NCBI GenBank assembly: GCA_030549495.1 | Contig: JAUIRK010000987.1 | Location: 744,001-808,000, forward strand | Source of the DNA: Nectonema munidae | Lineage: Eukaryota; Nematomorpha; Nectonematoida; Nectonematidae | DNA length: 64,000 bases | Direction of reading: 5' to 3' | Shown: positions 23,488 to 35,323 of the stretch, in pieces | Position numbering within the stretch: position 1 is the stretch's first letter | Layout: each line of letters begins with the position of its first letter | The notes under the pieces: model-generated | What the model was told of the DNA's origin: nothing | Databases searched by the model: none | The model's input: the letters and a program-made list of their open reading frames with translations, nothing else | Translations under genes and position numbers: made by a program

Positions 23488-25202
23488 ATTTTTAAAGTTT
23501 TTCCATCATATTTTTTATTTCTTTTCTCATAACTCTTTGAACATTTTATTTTTTTGTACACTTTTAAAATATAATACTGACATACTCACACTTTTGACTT
23601 TCATTTTCAATTAAACTATAGGAGTTGATAGGGTAGGTAATGCATCAAAATCAGTATAAGTTAGCTTTCATTGAGACTAAAATTTTAAGTACGTGTTATC
23701 ATTTCCTTGATAGATGGTGAGCCAAGAAACACTGAATACTGCAGAATATTAAAATAACCATTAGCTAAACCAAAAATGGAAGCATCTAATTTGTGTACTC
23801 CATCTTTCACACAATGCTATATTAGAATAACTTTTCTCTCTATTTCAAATATATAAATCATTTGTTGTGCTAGATTATTCGGTTCATTATACAATTCAAG
23901 CAAAAAGATTTGACATGAGTAGCATAATACACCTAATTCAACGCTTGAAATCTTTGAGAATGTATATTCCATGAAATCAATGCAATAAATGATAAGAGAA
24001 CATTCATACATATATATATAATATATATAAACTTTCTTTATGAGTGATTTGACGCAAAAAAGTAGGAGAAACATATTGTAATATTTCAAACACATTGTGA
24101 TAAAAAAAACTAAATCATGAGGGAGTAAAGTGAAGGGGATTAACTTGGAACAAAAACTCGCAGGAAATTAGAGAGGAAAGGCTACAAACACGTATACTAC
24201 ACCCTTTCTTTTTATACATAAGCCCTCCGTATATTACGATCAAGAATGGGACCAGAATATTTGGTGTTAACGTAGATTTGATTTTAATTGAGTTTTATGC
24301 GCAATTTTTCATTATATTTATTACGGTAAAGCCTTTGGTACATGTAAACGCAAAAAATAGCAGTATTGGATTTGCAAACCAATGAAATGCTAAATTAAAT
24401 ATCAAAATTATTGAAAATATAAAACATAAATATGATATATATATATATTGCAAACGCTTACAAGCATTGAAAATGTCCAATTTATAACTAATCGTCATAA
24501 TTTTGCTGTATTCACAAATTCGAATAAATAGCGTTATGGAGCTAAAAGTGCTTGTGTAGTTTTTTTTATTTAATCTGACAAATAGTTAATTAAGTTTTTA
24601 AAGATATCCTAAATTATACACATAGTTTGGTGTGCATGCACTGTCATCTCATATATCCACAATTTCGTACAAATTGAGATAACGTTTCCTTCCAAATTTG
24701 AATGTTTTCAAGGGTAAAATTAGTTAAGCGTATAGCGAAACAGGCCGTGATCTTGAAATCTATTGAATACTACAAATAAACTTCATTTGCAAACAGGGAG
24801 ATGATGTTGATAGAAGATGAAGAAATGAAGAACTCGTATATGAATTGTACGATAAAAGTAGGAAAAACTCCGGAGAAAAAGAATTGTTGCTCAAAGTAAC
24901 AGTGGGAAAAGTGAGAAATAAATGAATGCAACAACGACTATACTCCATAGTCGAGAACTTTCATTTATCATGATGTGAATAAACAAAATAAAAATATTTT
25001 CTTTTTCCTAATTCTTGCATTCACCTGCCTTCTTCCCCCGAGAATCTTAAACATTTCTCAAAACAACTAGATATGATTCTTGAAAAAAATTAAAAAATCT
25101 TAGAAGTTTGAGAAATTAGGAAGTGATTCTAACTTTGTGTTTTTAATTTTTTGGCATATTTATTTAAAAAGAAAACACTTATAAAATGAAAAATAATATA
25201 AA
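23488..25202. other. Intergenic region between convergent Rab and GH20-like genes
   Basis: The two genes point at each other, so this stretch should hold both 3' UTRs. Short AT dinucleotide runs occur near 24010 and 24435. No further gene or clear repeat was recognised. Confidence 0.5.
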
Positions 25203-27391
25203 TCATTGATTTTCAAATTTAGAATTCGGAATAAGTTCATCCAAAAGCTTATCAAAAATTTTCAAGCATTGTTCTAAGTTGTCTTCAAGATAATTGTGCA
25301 ACCACCTCTTCTTTATATTATCTTTAAGGATTAAAATTCTATTAGAAATAAATAAAAATTACAAAGAAATCTTTTTAAAAAGAAAGAAAGAAAGAGACTT
25401 ATTAGCAATGTCAGTTTTAGTTGTAGACGATAAATTAGCAATGCCAACATTGATTATTGAATTGTTGCCTTCTTCTGGACTCTTTCCTTGATGAAAGAGA
25501 GCTTTGATCATTTTACAAGCAGTTGTTATTAGGCTTAACGTTAAAAGTAATTCATCGAAAAGATCTTGGCATTCGGAATCACGTTCAATTTGAGAAAAGG
25601 ACTCCAAGGAAACTTGAATCTTTTTCAAAACATTAGCAGTCTTCTACAAAAATATGTGAAAATTGTGATATAAAACCCAAAAAGTAGAAAGAAATATACA
25701 GAGAAGAATCCAGGCGTGATTTTGTCTAAATTCAATTCATTTGGAGAGACTAAGGCTTCAAAAAAAAGAGAGATTGGCTGAAAACACTTAAAAAGACTGC
25801 TTTGAGGATATTCATCTTCACAGGGAATCAGCATCTTTGTAGATTCTTCTTCAAGATTACACAGTTGAAGAATTGATCTTGAGGCAAGGCACTGCACATC
25901 AAATGGAAAAATGTTCCACGTCAAAAGTTGGTAAACATTTTTTTGAAAGCAGGAAAGGGAAGTGCTCGCGTTCCAAGAGAGAGCAGAACACGCTAAAATA
26001 GCCGGCCATTGAAAGAGATGCTGAGAGCACAAGTCAACATGACAAGATTCTTTGTATGCACAAATACCGACAACATTTTCGTTGATCAAACTCGATCTGC
26101 AAGTCAAAAAGCTTTCATAAAAGTGCTTTATGTAAGAATTGGAGGCACCCGTTATAACGTCATGAGTTGAGATATTTAGCGATGTAAACGTGTTGCATGA
26201 TAGCAAGGATGTTTCTACTTCATTCATTTCCAACTTTTCATCAAAAGGTTTCAAAATTAATGCTGAAGTTGAGTTGAACGTATCATGTTGGAAAAAAGTA
26301 TCAATATTCCAAATAGAGGAATAATTTGAAAAAATGCTCTCAAACTCAGATACTGATGAAGTATGGTGAGAAAGACGAAATTTGGAATAATTTGCTCCAA
26401 TACAAAGAATAGAAGTGGTGGAAAAGGAGTTAATATATTTAGTTATCCTTCTATTGATATTGAGGTAGGTATTAGTCTTATCAGTATTTACTGCAACTTC
26501 AACGCCTGCAAAAATATGAAGTTAAAAAAGAGTTAAAAAAGAAATGATGATTGACCTGGAATTAATTTAATGAAACATTCAGAACAGTAGCGCTCAATAA
26601 AAAGTATATCAGAGGTTGAATATGGACAGGTCCAGTCAATGTTTGTTGTAGAATCAAACTTCATATAGAGAATAATTTGATTGAACTTTAAGTTAGCAAG
26701 ACCATCAATCATTTTTAAAAGAAAGAAAAGCTTAGGAATTTTTCCAGAAGATAAATCTAAGATTGAAGAAAAATGCAGTCGTGAGATGATGCTTGGAAAA
26801 ATGAATGAATTTTACCAAGGAGAAAAGCACGATTAAAGAAAGAAGGTGCATCCTTGATTTGAAGAAGAGGAACCCTGGAGGATTCACATGCCTTCAAAAT
26901 ATTTCTCAAAGTAATAAGGGAGTAGTGCAGGCCAACAGGATCACGGCATTGAATCTGGAGTTGTTTGTTAGCTCCCATTCTTATTGTGTAACTCTTAATA
27001 CATGTAAGTAGAGAAGAGGGAGCAAAGAAACTTAATGAAAAATGTTTACTTGAGGTATGGGACAAAGGAGAGGATTTAATTCACAAGACACGCTGGCTTC
27101 AAGAAACATGGATTTGGGTTGCAACAAAATAGTGTAGCCTAGTTGTGCAAATGATTCACGAAAGAACTCGCAAACCTCCCAAAGCTTAGAAATAGGGATA
27201 GAAAGTTGATTAGAAACTAGTGAGATGGAGAAGACGGAGTCAAACTCAAAAAACTTCTTCGAAAAAGCGGGAAGAAAATGAATGCTTGATGGACGAGGCC
27301 ACAAATGCTTTAAGAAGGGATAGTTATCTTGCTCTTCAAGAGGAATTGTCTGAAGAACATTATGCGAAAGATGCTTTGAATTAACACGGGT
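25203..27391 (-). CDS. GH20-type beta-hexosaminidase-like protein, probable pseudoenzyme
   Basis: Six exons on the minus strand join in frame: 27391-27050, 26993-26816, 26756-26556, 26505-25700, 25643-25399, 25338-25203 (TGA at 25205-25203), giving 635 residues. The start is not fixed; an ATG at 27511 opens a plausible first exon. The N-terminal part has a GH20b-like strand and SYTIRMG / CRDPVGLHYSLITLRNIL, then FLLDLSSGKIPKLFFLL and ANLKFNQIILYM, the start of the GH20 barrel. GICAYKESCH and ILACSALSWNAS match late barrel blocks, and WLHNYLEDNLEQ resembles the family C-terminal end. Active relatives have a GxDE dyad; here the equivalent position reads CIGANYSKF, and a segment after IKLIP is shortened. 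I infer loss of hydrolase activity with a retained fold. Introns are 50-60 nt. Confidence 0.75.
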
Positions 27392-27689
27392 CTAAACATA
27401 TTGTTAAAAATACGCATAAAAATGAAGCAAAAACAAGCATTATATATTTTTTAAATTACATTCCTTAGTAAAAACTAACACATCTGGAGACCATGAGGAT
27501 ATTCTTAACATTTCATTATGAAAAAAACGACAAGTTTGGCCTCAAAAATATTTTGCAAAATACTAATATAATATTTGATTGCCTGTAAAAATATCCAATT
27601 GTTTAGTGAAGCAAAGTTTCATATATATTTTACATTACATACTGCAGAGCATCATATTAATCATTGATAGTAAAATCCTTTCAGTTAAG
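27392..27689. other. Upstream region of the GH20-like gene
   Basis: Contains a candidate first coding segment on the minus strand starting at ATG 27511 (MLRISSWSPDVLVFTKE), but its join to the exon at 27391 does not keep frame with the donors I can see, so the true start is open. Confidence 0.35.
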
Positions 27690-27975
27690 CTTAGTCTTAA
27701 CTGAAATAAACACTCAGTTAACAAACAACTTCACTGAACACCAACATTTTCAAATTAACATCAACAAAATCCCTTTCCACATAGTCAACTTACACATACC
27801 TGCAAAATAACATCCAAACAAAGCAGACATCCTCCATTCATGAGATATCTGAATTCCTCTACTGAATTACCAAAACGTTATTATAACAGGAGATGTCAAC
27901 ACTGACTCTAAAACAAAGTATTCAGCATCAATCTCTTCAATCATGATTAACACAAACGCAACCACAAGGCTTCTA
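27690..27975 (+). pseudogene. LINE endonuclease fragment L2a
   Basis: Plus-strand A/C-rich sequence reads IVNLHIPAK, NKADILHS and NYQNVIITGDVNTDSKT, the GDxN region of an APE-type endonuclease of Jockey/RTE-like non-LTR retrotransposons. The base bias matches the other L2 copies. It is a short 5'-part fragment with stops. Confidence 0.65.
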
Positions 27976-28284
27976 ACAAGAGCTTCTTGTGTCTTGAGAT
28001 TTCTCAAGTCTTGTTTCTCGAGACTTAGAAGACACAATGTTAAACGTATTTTTTGAAAAATCTTTTTGTAAAAATATATATATAGTAGGCTCACGCTTTT
28101 TCAACATATAAAATGCCGCGAAGCTTTGCCAAGCTATCGATATATAATTCTGGTATTTTTTTCTATTTTTTTTTGTAGTTGTTTTATTAGTTAAAAAGAT
28201 TTTTCAAAACATGCGATTTTTTTAATGAATTTTCTTTATATATTTTAATTTTAGTTGATAAAAATATTTTTTTAATTTTAAAAT

Positions 28285-29900
28285 AGCACCTAGCTCAGAA
28301 ATTTGGAAAGAATTTATAAAATTAGAAACTAAAGATAGCGCTAAGTGTAAGAATTGCAATGCTATAATTCAATGCAAAAATAGCTCTAGAAGTGGGTTAA
28401 TCAGACATTTTACAGCTATACATAAAGGTACATTTTCTGGAAAACGAAAAATTGAAATTCAAGGTTCATCAAAGGAGGTTAAAAGAACTGACTTCACAAA
28501 AAAGATAATCTCATGTGAAAGTGTGTCTAAATTCGCTGCATTGAACCGATTTAGTATCCAGGGTATTACAAATAGCAGCTATATAAGAAAAGCAAGGTGA
28601 TTATGTTTTACCCAAAGACGAGAAGCCGGCTATGAACAAAGTTTTAGTTTTATAATAATGTAAAAGATAATAATAAAAAGTTTAAAAAAGGAAAAACAAT
28701 AAGCAAAAGCTTTCTCTATCTCTGGATGAATATACAAGTTCTAAAAATAAAAGGTATACAAATATTGTTATTCATTTTCAAGATGGTGAAAGTATGAATT
28801 TAGGTGCTATTTTCCTCAAAGGTTCAATTTGTGCTAAAGATTTGTATGATCTTTTAAAATTGAAATTAAAAGAAGTTTCAATAGATGTTTGTGATACAAT
28901 AAGTATTACTACAGATGGAGCAAGTATCGTGAAAAAACTTGGAAGAAATATTTTGATTCACTAACAGTGCTTTGTTCATGCAATTCATTTAGCAGTAGTA
29001 GATATCATCTATCAAAGCAAAGAGAATTATAAAAACAATTTTATTTATGATTTATGATATTTAAAATTTAGACATACCTATGTGCAATGTCTAAAAAAAG
29101 TTACTGAAATTGTAAAGTTATTTAAGCTTTTGTCACCAGTGAAAAATTTTACTATTTAGAAGCATGTTATGTTAGATCATGGTCACGAACTTAATATTTT
29201 TCTTCATATAAAAACAAGATGGACTAGTTTAGTAATTATGTTAGAACGATTTATTCTTCTTAAGATTCAATATTCAAAGTTTATGTTGACCTTAAAGAAA
29301 ATACTAATAAATATTCAGAAATTGATTTTGATAGTTTGCACATGCTAGTTACAACACACAAATCAGTTTAATTAGCAGTTCAAAGGTTAAGTGAAAAAAA
29401 TGAAATCTTCTAACAAAGTGAAGCAATCTTTAATTTTTTAGTTAAAAATCTGAAAAAATGAGACTTGATTTTCAAGGAAAACAGTCAATAACTTATATCA
29501 AAGGATAAATGAAAGGAGAAACAAAAATATTGTATCACTTTTATAATTTCTTCAAACGCGAACTATTTTGGTTTGCAAAAAATGTTTCCTCAAAGTTCAA
29601 ATCTAGAACCAATTTTACAATAAGCAAATAGTCATCTTAACATTAGTAAAGAGTGTTTATCTCAGAACTAGGAGAGAGAAATTAAAGAATTTTTGAATGT
29701 GGAAAAAAAAGAAAATTTTTTGTACTTTGAGTGAAGAAATGCACATTTTCAGCCTAAGCAAGAGTTTTGAATGACCTGAATCATTAGAATTATTAAAAAA
29801 TCCGTATTAACTATTAAACCAAAATCTTGTGAATATGAGAAGAATTTTTCATTTGCTTCAAAGTTTTTATCTCAAAAAAGTTTAAGTTAAATCTTTAAAT
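28285..29900 (+). pseudogene. BED-finger hAT transposase fossil H5
   Basis: Starts with a BED zinc finger: SEIWKEFIKLETKDSAKCKN, CNAIIQCKNSSRSGLIRHF, TAIHK, with C-x2-C and H-x4-H ligands visible. Then come LSLDEYTSSKNKRYTNIVIH, ITTDGASIVKKLG, QQCFVHAIHLAVVDIIYQS (the histidine-rich hAT core), LHIKTRWTSLVIMLER, and YEKNFSFASKFLSQKSLS (ERxFS-like dimerisation block, with Lys for Arg) near 29840. Multiple frameshifts and stops separate these blocks. Length about 1.6 kb is near full length. Termini were not determined. Confidence 0.8.
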
Positions 29901-30008
29901 GCTTTAGTTTTTAAATAAAGATTAGTTTCAAACATGAATTTGTATTTTTTGTGAAAAACGAGGTATTAAATAAACATTTTCTAAAGTGATATATATTTTA
30001 CTTTTAGT

Positions 30009-30120
30009 TGTCAGTATCGCATCCATAGGGAAGAATAAACTTCCACAGATGGACAGATGGTAAGGATAGTCACTATCGGGAATCGAACACAGACATGAAG
30101 CATTCCAACCTAAGTCTATT
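30009..30120 (-). mobile_element. SINE-B copy 2
   Basis: Reverse complement contains TGTTCGATTCCCGATA (B box), ATCTGTCCATCTGTGGAAG, TATTCTTCCC and ATGGATGCGATACTGACA, matching 1160-1285 in order and spacing. It abuts a LINE L2 fragment. Confidence 0.7.
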
Positions 30121-30124
30121 TTAT

Positions 30125-31020
30125 TGTCTTAAAATTAATTATAATCACAAAAAAACCGTTCAATAACAGCATTCGACACCATCAACATTGATACGCTCAT
30201 TAAAAACTCATAAATAAGACAAATATAAACCTTCGATATATCAGATTTTTATCAACCTACATACACACCCCACATTCAGGCGTACCACAAGGTAGCTCTT
30301 TGTCTCCTATACTCTTTAACATTTACCTGTCACAGCTTCCAACATCTAGGAATAATTAAGTCAATCTAATTTCATACGACGATGACATTACCATCACATC
30401 AACTAGCCCAAATAAATGCTTAATTAACTGAAGACGGCGTGCAAGCATACTTGAACATCATGCACAAATGGTTCGAAGAAAGTGACTTAGTACTCAACAC
30501 TTGCAAATCACTGTCAACTTTATTCACTCAAGCAAACACTGAACACAACACAACACTCAACCTTACAATAAACAACAATTTGATAAATAAACATCCAAAA
30601 ATTCTCAAATATTATTTGACCCCAAGCTCACATACAACAAGCACACACAAGACCTTGAAGAGGGAGCAAAAAACACTAAAAGTCATTCGAGCATTAACAG
30701 GCACTAAATGGGGCAAACACAAGGAAGTCATCACTAAGACATATAAGACCATCACACGTCTTATAATAGAATACGGATCCATAAAATAGGGCATAGTTAT
30801 ATCACAATTCAACATAAAATTACAAACTATTCAAAACAGAGAATATTTGGCATAGCAACAGGCCACACTCACTAATTCATTAATTGTGGAATTCATTGAT
30901 TTCATTAATTGTGGAAAAATTGAGCAGACTGGTCAATTCAAAGAAAAGAGAGAAATCATATTTGGCTTTCACAGTTTGCGCATTGTAAGTTTTGTGCTAT
31001 GTTTCAAATAAACTTCTTCT
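30125..31020 (+). pseudogene. LINE reverse-transcriptase fragment L2b
   Basis: Plus-strand reads AFDTINIDTLIKNS (RT motif A), SGVPQGSSLSPILFNIYLSQ, SYDDDITITS in place of YADD, then VQAYLNIMHKWFEESDLVL and the post-palm region to 30789 (LIIEYGSIK). The 3' tail carries AAATAAACTTCTTCTTCTAC near 31005. Several frameshifts; catalytic motif altered to YDDD. Confidence 0.8.
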
Positions 31021-31523
31021 TCTACTTATTATGCTATTCAAAATAAACATGATAATCCTAATGAAATCAAAATGCAAAAATCATGAAAACAAGCAAATGT
31101 ATCCAGTAGACCACAAATGTCATTCACATTAAATGACGTATTTAGTGCAATCAAAGATCAAGCAACTTTACGTGAATACTTTATCTACAAGCTACCCTTT
31201 ATAACAAATTTGTTGTAATTCCAAATTCAAAAAAATATACTAGCTCAAAGGTTAATGAAAAATTTGATATTGTCACTTGAAAAAGTCCATTGATGGAAGT
31301 AAATTTCAAAAAGATAACTGTTTTCGTCAAAAAAATGTTGGCTTGCCCATATACAAGTATATCTATCGATAGGTGTTCTTATACGACTAAGAAATATTTT
31401 ACAAATTATTTTTTCTTTTCTAAAAAGGTTATGTGGATAATATCGTGATTGGTCAAAATTTCCGTGAAAGCAAAACGTCCAAAAGCAAAATGCAGGACAA
31501 AATACTTTTAAAAAACAAACACT
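31021..31523. other. AT-rich spacer
   Basis: No gene recognised. Confidence 0.4.
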
Positions 31524-31527
31524 TTAA

Positions 31528-31658
31528 CAGTTATCGACCAGAGTCGACATATGTCGACTTTACAAAAATAAAATCGTCTGCGTTTATCAATGCTCTTTAA
31601 TACAAATCTTCTGCTTTACATTAGATATCGTCTGATGATTATTCTGGTCGTTAACGGC
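31528..31658. mobile_element. MITE-X copy 1 (piggyBac-type, 131 bp)
   Basis: Flanked by TTAA at 31524-31527 and 31659-31662. Imperfect inverted ends: CAGTTATCGACCAGAG and, on the other strand, GCCGTTAACGACCAGAA. Inside, reading the minus strand, are repeated CAGACGATATCT, GCAGAAGATTT and GCAGACGATTTT. Length is the same as the copy at 58137-58267 and the internal order matches. Confidence 0.7.
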
Positions 31659-31662
31659 TTAA

Positions 31663-32604
31663 GACAAAAAAATTTGATGCAATAATTAAAATTTTACAGA
31701 TATTTGAAAGAATTCGCCAAAAATCCAAAACCAAAAGATCTAATCAATGCTTATTTTTGGTGTCCATATTTTTAAACTGATAGCACAAAAATTTAATTTT
31801 GGTTCAACTTTGAGAATGAGGCCTTCAACGTTTTAAGATAAAAAGTTTATACGCATGCTTATATTATTCCTGTCGATATCAAACTGCGAATGAGAAATTA
31901 AAAAGGTCTACTTCCATGTAAATATATGATAAATTAGTAACATAAATAGGTAAGAAGTTTTAAGATGAAAAATCAATTTGTCTCAACGTGTTTCACACTG
32001 TGAATTGGAAATATCATTCTCTCAGAAATTCTATGTTTCAATGATTGAGTGAGAAAAAGTTTTCAAATAATTTATAATAAATTAAAGAAAAAGATACTTC
32101 TCTTTCATTGGAAGTTGATATGGAGCAATTTTGAACATTAATTGAGTTGGAGTCATTATTAGATGAAAGAGATTCTAAATTAAAATCACATTTAAAAATA
32201 TATACGCGTAATTGGTTTGCCATCAAAGAGAAGGCGAGAGCGAGCATTTATTATTACACAAATTGGGAAACGAAATTTGGTCACGTTAAATTAAGGATAC
32301 TTTTGGATTTGAGAAACGAGCTCATTAAAATAGTTTATTCGTTTATGATGATAGCCAAGGAATAATTCACTCAATGAACAAATATATTCCATTAATATTT
32401 ACTTGTTTAGCCTTGATTGGAATGCTAATATTATCTTTTATGTTGAGCACAAACTGAAGATTGATACAGCTATAATCTGGTCTACGATTCCTATAACACT
32501 TTAAGGAGCAAAATTTTGAAGAATAATCTTTTTAAATGTAATTTTATATACTTAAAGCTGACGACTTTCATTTCTTCAGAAACTGGTCTCACATTGTACT
32601 TCAA
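31663..32604. other. Spacer with an unrecognised open frame
   Basis: A plus-strand frame at 32147-32365 (72 codons, rich in Lys/Arg/Glu; contains LESLLDERDSKLKSHLK) has protein-like composition but no family or splice evidence. Otherwise nothing. Confidence 0.3.
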
Positions 32605-32752
32605 AAGCTAGGTTAGATACTGGATTTCAATAACTGAAGGTTTTGGGTTCGATACCACATCAAACCTATTTTCCTCATAGTTCGATACAAGAGGCGTAAT
32701 TATGCCTTCTCGATGAAAACACCCCACGCTATCTTTATCTTTAGCGAGTTAA
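32605..32752 (+). mobile_element. SINE-A copy 3
   Basis: GCTAGGTTAGATACTGG, TTTGGGTTCGATACC (B box), CACATCAAACCTATTTTCC, GTTCGATACAAGAGGCG and CTTCTCGATGAAAACACC match SINE-A in order. It is followed within about 10 bases by a decayed MITE-X copy. Confidence 0.75.
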
Positions 32753-32762
32753 ATATTATCCA

Positions 32763-32868
32763 CTTAAAAAAACCGAAATAGTCTGCTTATATGAATGCGT
32801 CTTTCTACAAATCTGCTTTTCACTACGTATCGTCTCATTATTCTCGTTTTTAACGTGTTGCATGAAAG
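32763..32868. mobile_element. MITE-X copy 2, decayed
   Basis: Its minus strand reads CGTTAAAAACGAGAATAATG, GAGACGATACGTAG, AAAGCAGATTTGTAGAAAG and AAGCAGACTATTTCG, aligning with the minus strand of 31528-31658 over nearly its whole length. The TTAA flanks are lost or mutated. Confidence 0.6.
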
Positions 32869-33583
32869 CCTATAATTAGTTTTTCCTTATTATCTTATCA
32901 CTATTTTATTGAATGGAAAAATAACTTTCTATAACCACAAAGATTTGGATTTGTTATTCTAACGAAAATAAGAGGAAGCTCCCTGAAAGAAATTGAGTTA
33001 TAATAGAAAATCCAATTTTTACTTTACCTAAACAAACTTTCATAATTGACACAAGTGAAATGCCATGATTTTGTTTTCCTTTATTCTATGATTAGCTAAA
33101 TTAGTGATGTGTTCATTTCTTTTTCTTCAGCTTTGATAGAGGATAAGACTCCATCCTATGCTTTTTGCAATTCGCTTCAAATGTCATTGTGAATGGTTAG
33201 AGAGTGAGATCATAAACAGTTCTCCGTGTTCTATAAATCTCTCATTTTCAAATATCATTTTGTTTTTTCTAAAAAAAATAGCTTTACTTTTGTAAGCATA
33301 TGGGGTGGCACTTCTTTAGCCAAAGTCGGAAGTTAAATTAAGAATAAAGTTTTGTCGCTATAAAGACTATATGTATTGTTTTCTCTATGTAATTCGCCTC
33401 CTTCAACACAGGCTTATTAACCTCCTCTCACATTTTATCTACCATTAAACTTAAAACAGTTTTCCTCTCCAGCCAATGTCAATATACCTCATTACAACTC
33501 AGCCTATACTACAGATCATCTCTCCTATTCTTTATTTGTTTAATCTACTACTACTACTACATTAAGTATTTTAACTTGGTAAA
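32869..33583. other. AT-rich spacer downstream of ankyrin gene
   Basis: No gene recognised. It should include the 3' UTR of the minus-strand ankyrin gene. Confidence 0.4.
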
Positions 33584-34373
33584 TTACTTTAAAATAACTT
33601 TGTTTGAAAGTGTGGGTTTTAAAAACATATAATTAAACGAGGATCGGATTATTGGGAAAGATTTTGAAGAAATTATATCATTATTACCCTTTTTATCATT
33701 TGAATCTTTTTTAAATTTATTAAGAACTTCAAGCATTTCGGGACGATCTTTAGCAAGAAAAAAAGCGTCTTTATCTTTCCACTCACTAAAACAAATTTGT
33801 GTTATAGAAAAAGAAAAAAGAAGTTTAGACAAAATAAAATACCCTAAAAGTATGGAGTCATTAGGATTAGCACCATTCAAAATGAGAGAATCTACGATTG
33901 ATGGCGCATTTTTAAGAACGGCTTCATGAATCGCTGAAAAGCCAGCACCATTCACGCTTTGCACATCGGCTCCGAATTCTCAAAAATTACAGCGTTAATT
34001 TGTATCAAGAAGAAAAGAAGGAAAAAGATACTCAACAAAAGATTGACAATGTTGACAGAACTTGCAGAGGAGGCCCAGTGCAGGGGGGAGTTTAAAGTGA
34101 CGTCATTATCGACAAAATTTGGAGAGAGGCCTGAGGACAAGAGGGCATTTATCCCAACTAAACTAAAAGCAAGACGCCAAACTACCTTCAGAAATGAAGG
34201 CGTATCTATACTTACTCTTGTTTACAGATCGAAGCGATCAACACCTGCTCAAATAACTTCAGCAAACTCTTGTCACCATTGGCGAGATTAACAGCGGATA
34301 GGCCAGCGTCATTTCTGATACTGACATCACAATCATGAGACAATAATTCAACAAGTCCTTGACAGAATTTATT
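33584..34373 (-). CDS. Ankyrin-repeat protein, C-terminal four exons
   Basis: Exons 34373-34216, 34162-34032, 33978-33843 and 33785-33584 join in frame with 53-57 nt GT-AG introns to give about 208 residues ending at TAA. Ankyrin repeats are clear: VELLSHDCDVSIRNDAGLSA; LLSSGLSPNFVDND then SPLHWASSASSVNIVNLLL; KFGADVQSVNGAGFSAIHEA then IVDSLILNGANPND. A last degenerate repeat ends RPEMLEVLNKF, followed by a Lys/Ser-rich tail of about 45 residues. Such repeats bind partner proteins; no catalytic domain is visible and the partner cannot be inferred. The N-terminal exons upstream of 34373 were not recognised. The intact frame across four exons indicates a real host gene. Confidence 0.8.
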
Positions 34374-35235
34374 CTTAAAAGTTATATGCATATAATTATG
34401 TGGTATTCATCACAAACGTATGAAGTAGGAAGATATGCAGAATATTTTCCCTTGGTTGGATAGTAAGTAATTCATTTAATTGTTAATAAAGGAGTTTAAT
34501 TGAGTTGTATTAAAAATCTCTCCGATGCAAGTAGATTGTATCATTTTTGGATAAAAAAGTACTTTTATGTGTGAATATTTAACATTTTTTATAAAAAAAT
34601 ACTTATATTTATTTTTTTTTCACTTTCCTCATTTTGAAAAACATGAGATTTAAGTTAATTGCTACAACCAAATAGGCAATGGCAGCAATCCTGTTTGCTA
34701 GCCAAGTCTGGTATTGGCTTGGCTCTGAAAGAAATAAACTTTGAAAAATGTCTGTTACATATATGGAATATATAAGAGGAAGTGAGAAAACAATGATTAA
34801 GTTTATATAATTTTGCCCAAGTCTTTACTTACATATTCTGTCTGTATTTTGGTTTGACCACAAAAATAGAAAAACAAGTCATTGAAAAATTAGTCGTGTT
34901 TAATATTATGAACTTGTTTAGCAACTCCATTTTGGGGATCACGCCTCAGATTCCTTTGCATTATTTTTTATTAGAGCTTATTTTTCTATATTATAACAAT
35001 CCTAAAAGAACATATAGATAAAAAGATATAGCGCAAACATCTTTTTGCAACTTTGTTTAAAAGTTTCTCCTAAATTAAAAAAGGTTTTAAAAAGCTATAA
35101 AATGTACACCTACCTTTCGTGCATTCACGTGGTGCAAGTAAAATGACCTGAGAATAGGTTCATTAACCAGTATTAGATCTCAAAAGTTCACCCCATTTTT
35201 AATTCCCACGATAAGTATGAATACTTTTTGAAATT
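34374..35235. other. AT-rich sequence upstream of the ankyrin exons
   Basis: N-terminal exons of the ankyrin gene should lie here or further right, but none was identified with confidence. Confidence 0.35.
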
Positions 35236-35323
35236 TTTTTCATATAATACTATTTTTTATTTTCTAATAAAAAAAATTCTTTTTCATATAATACTATTTT
35301 TTATTTTCTAATAAAAAAAATTC
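35236..35323. repeat. Two-copy 44-bp tandem repeat
   Basis: The unit TTTTTCATATAATACTATTT... is repeated with a 44-base period and no visible mismatch, indicating a recent duplication in AT-rich DNA. Confidence 0.9.

Noticed and set aside
32147-32365. 72-codon charged open frame as a gene
   Set aside because: Composition is protein-like, but no family, splice sites or conservation evidence could be seen.
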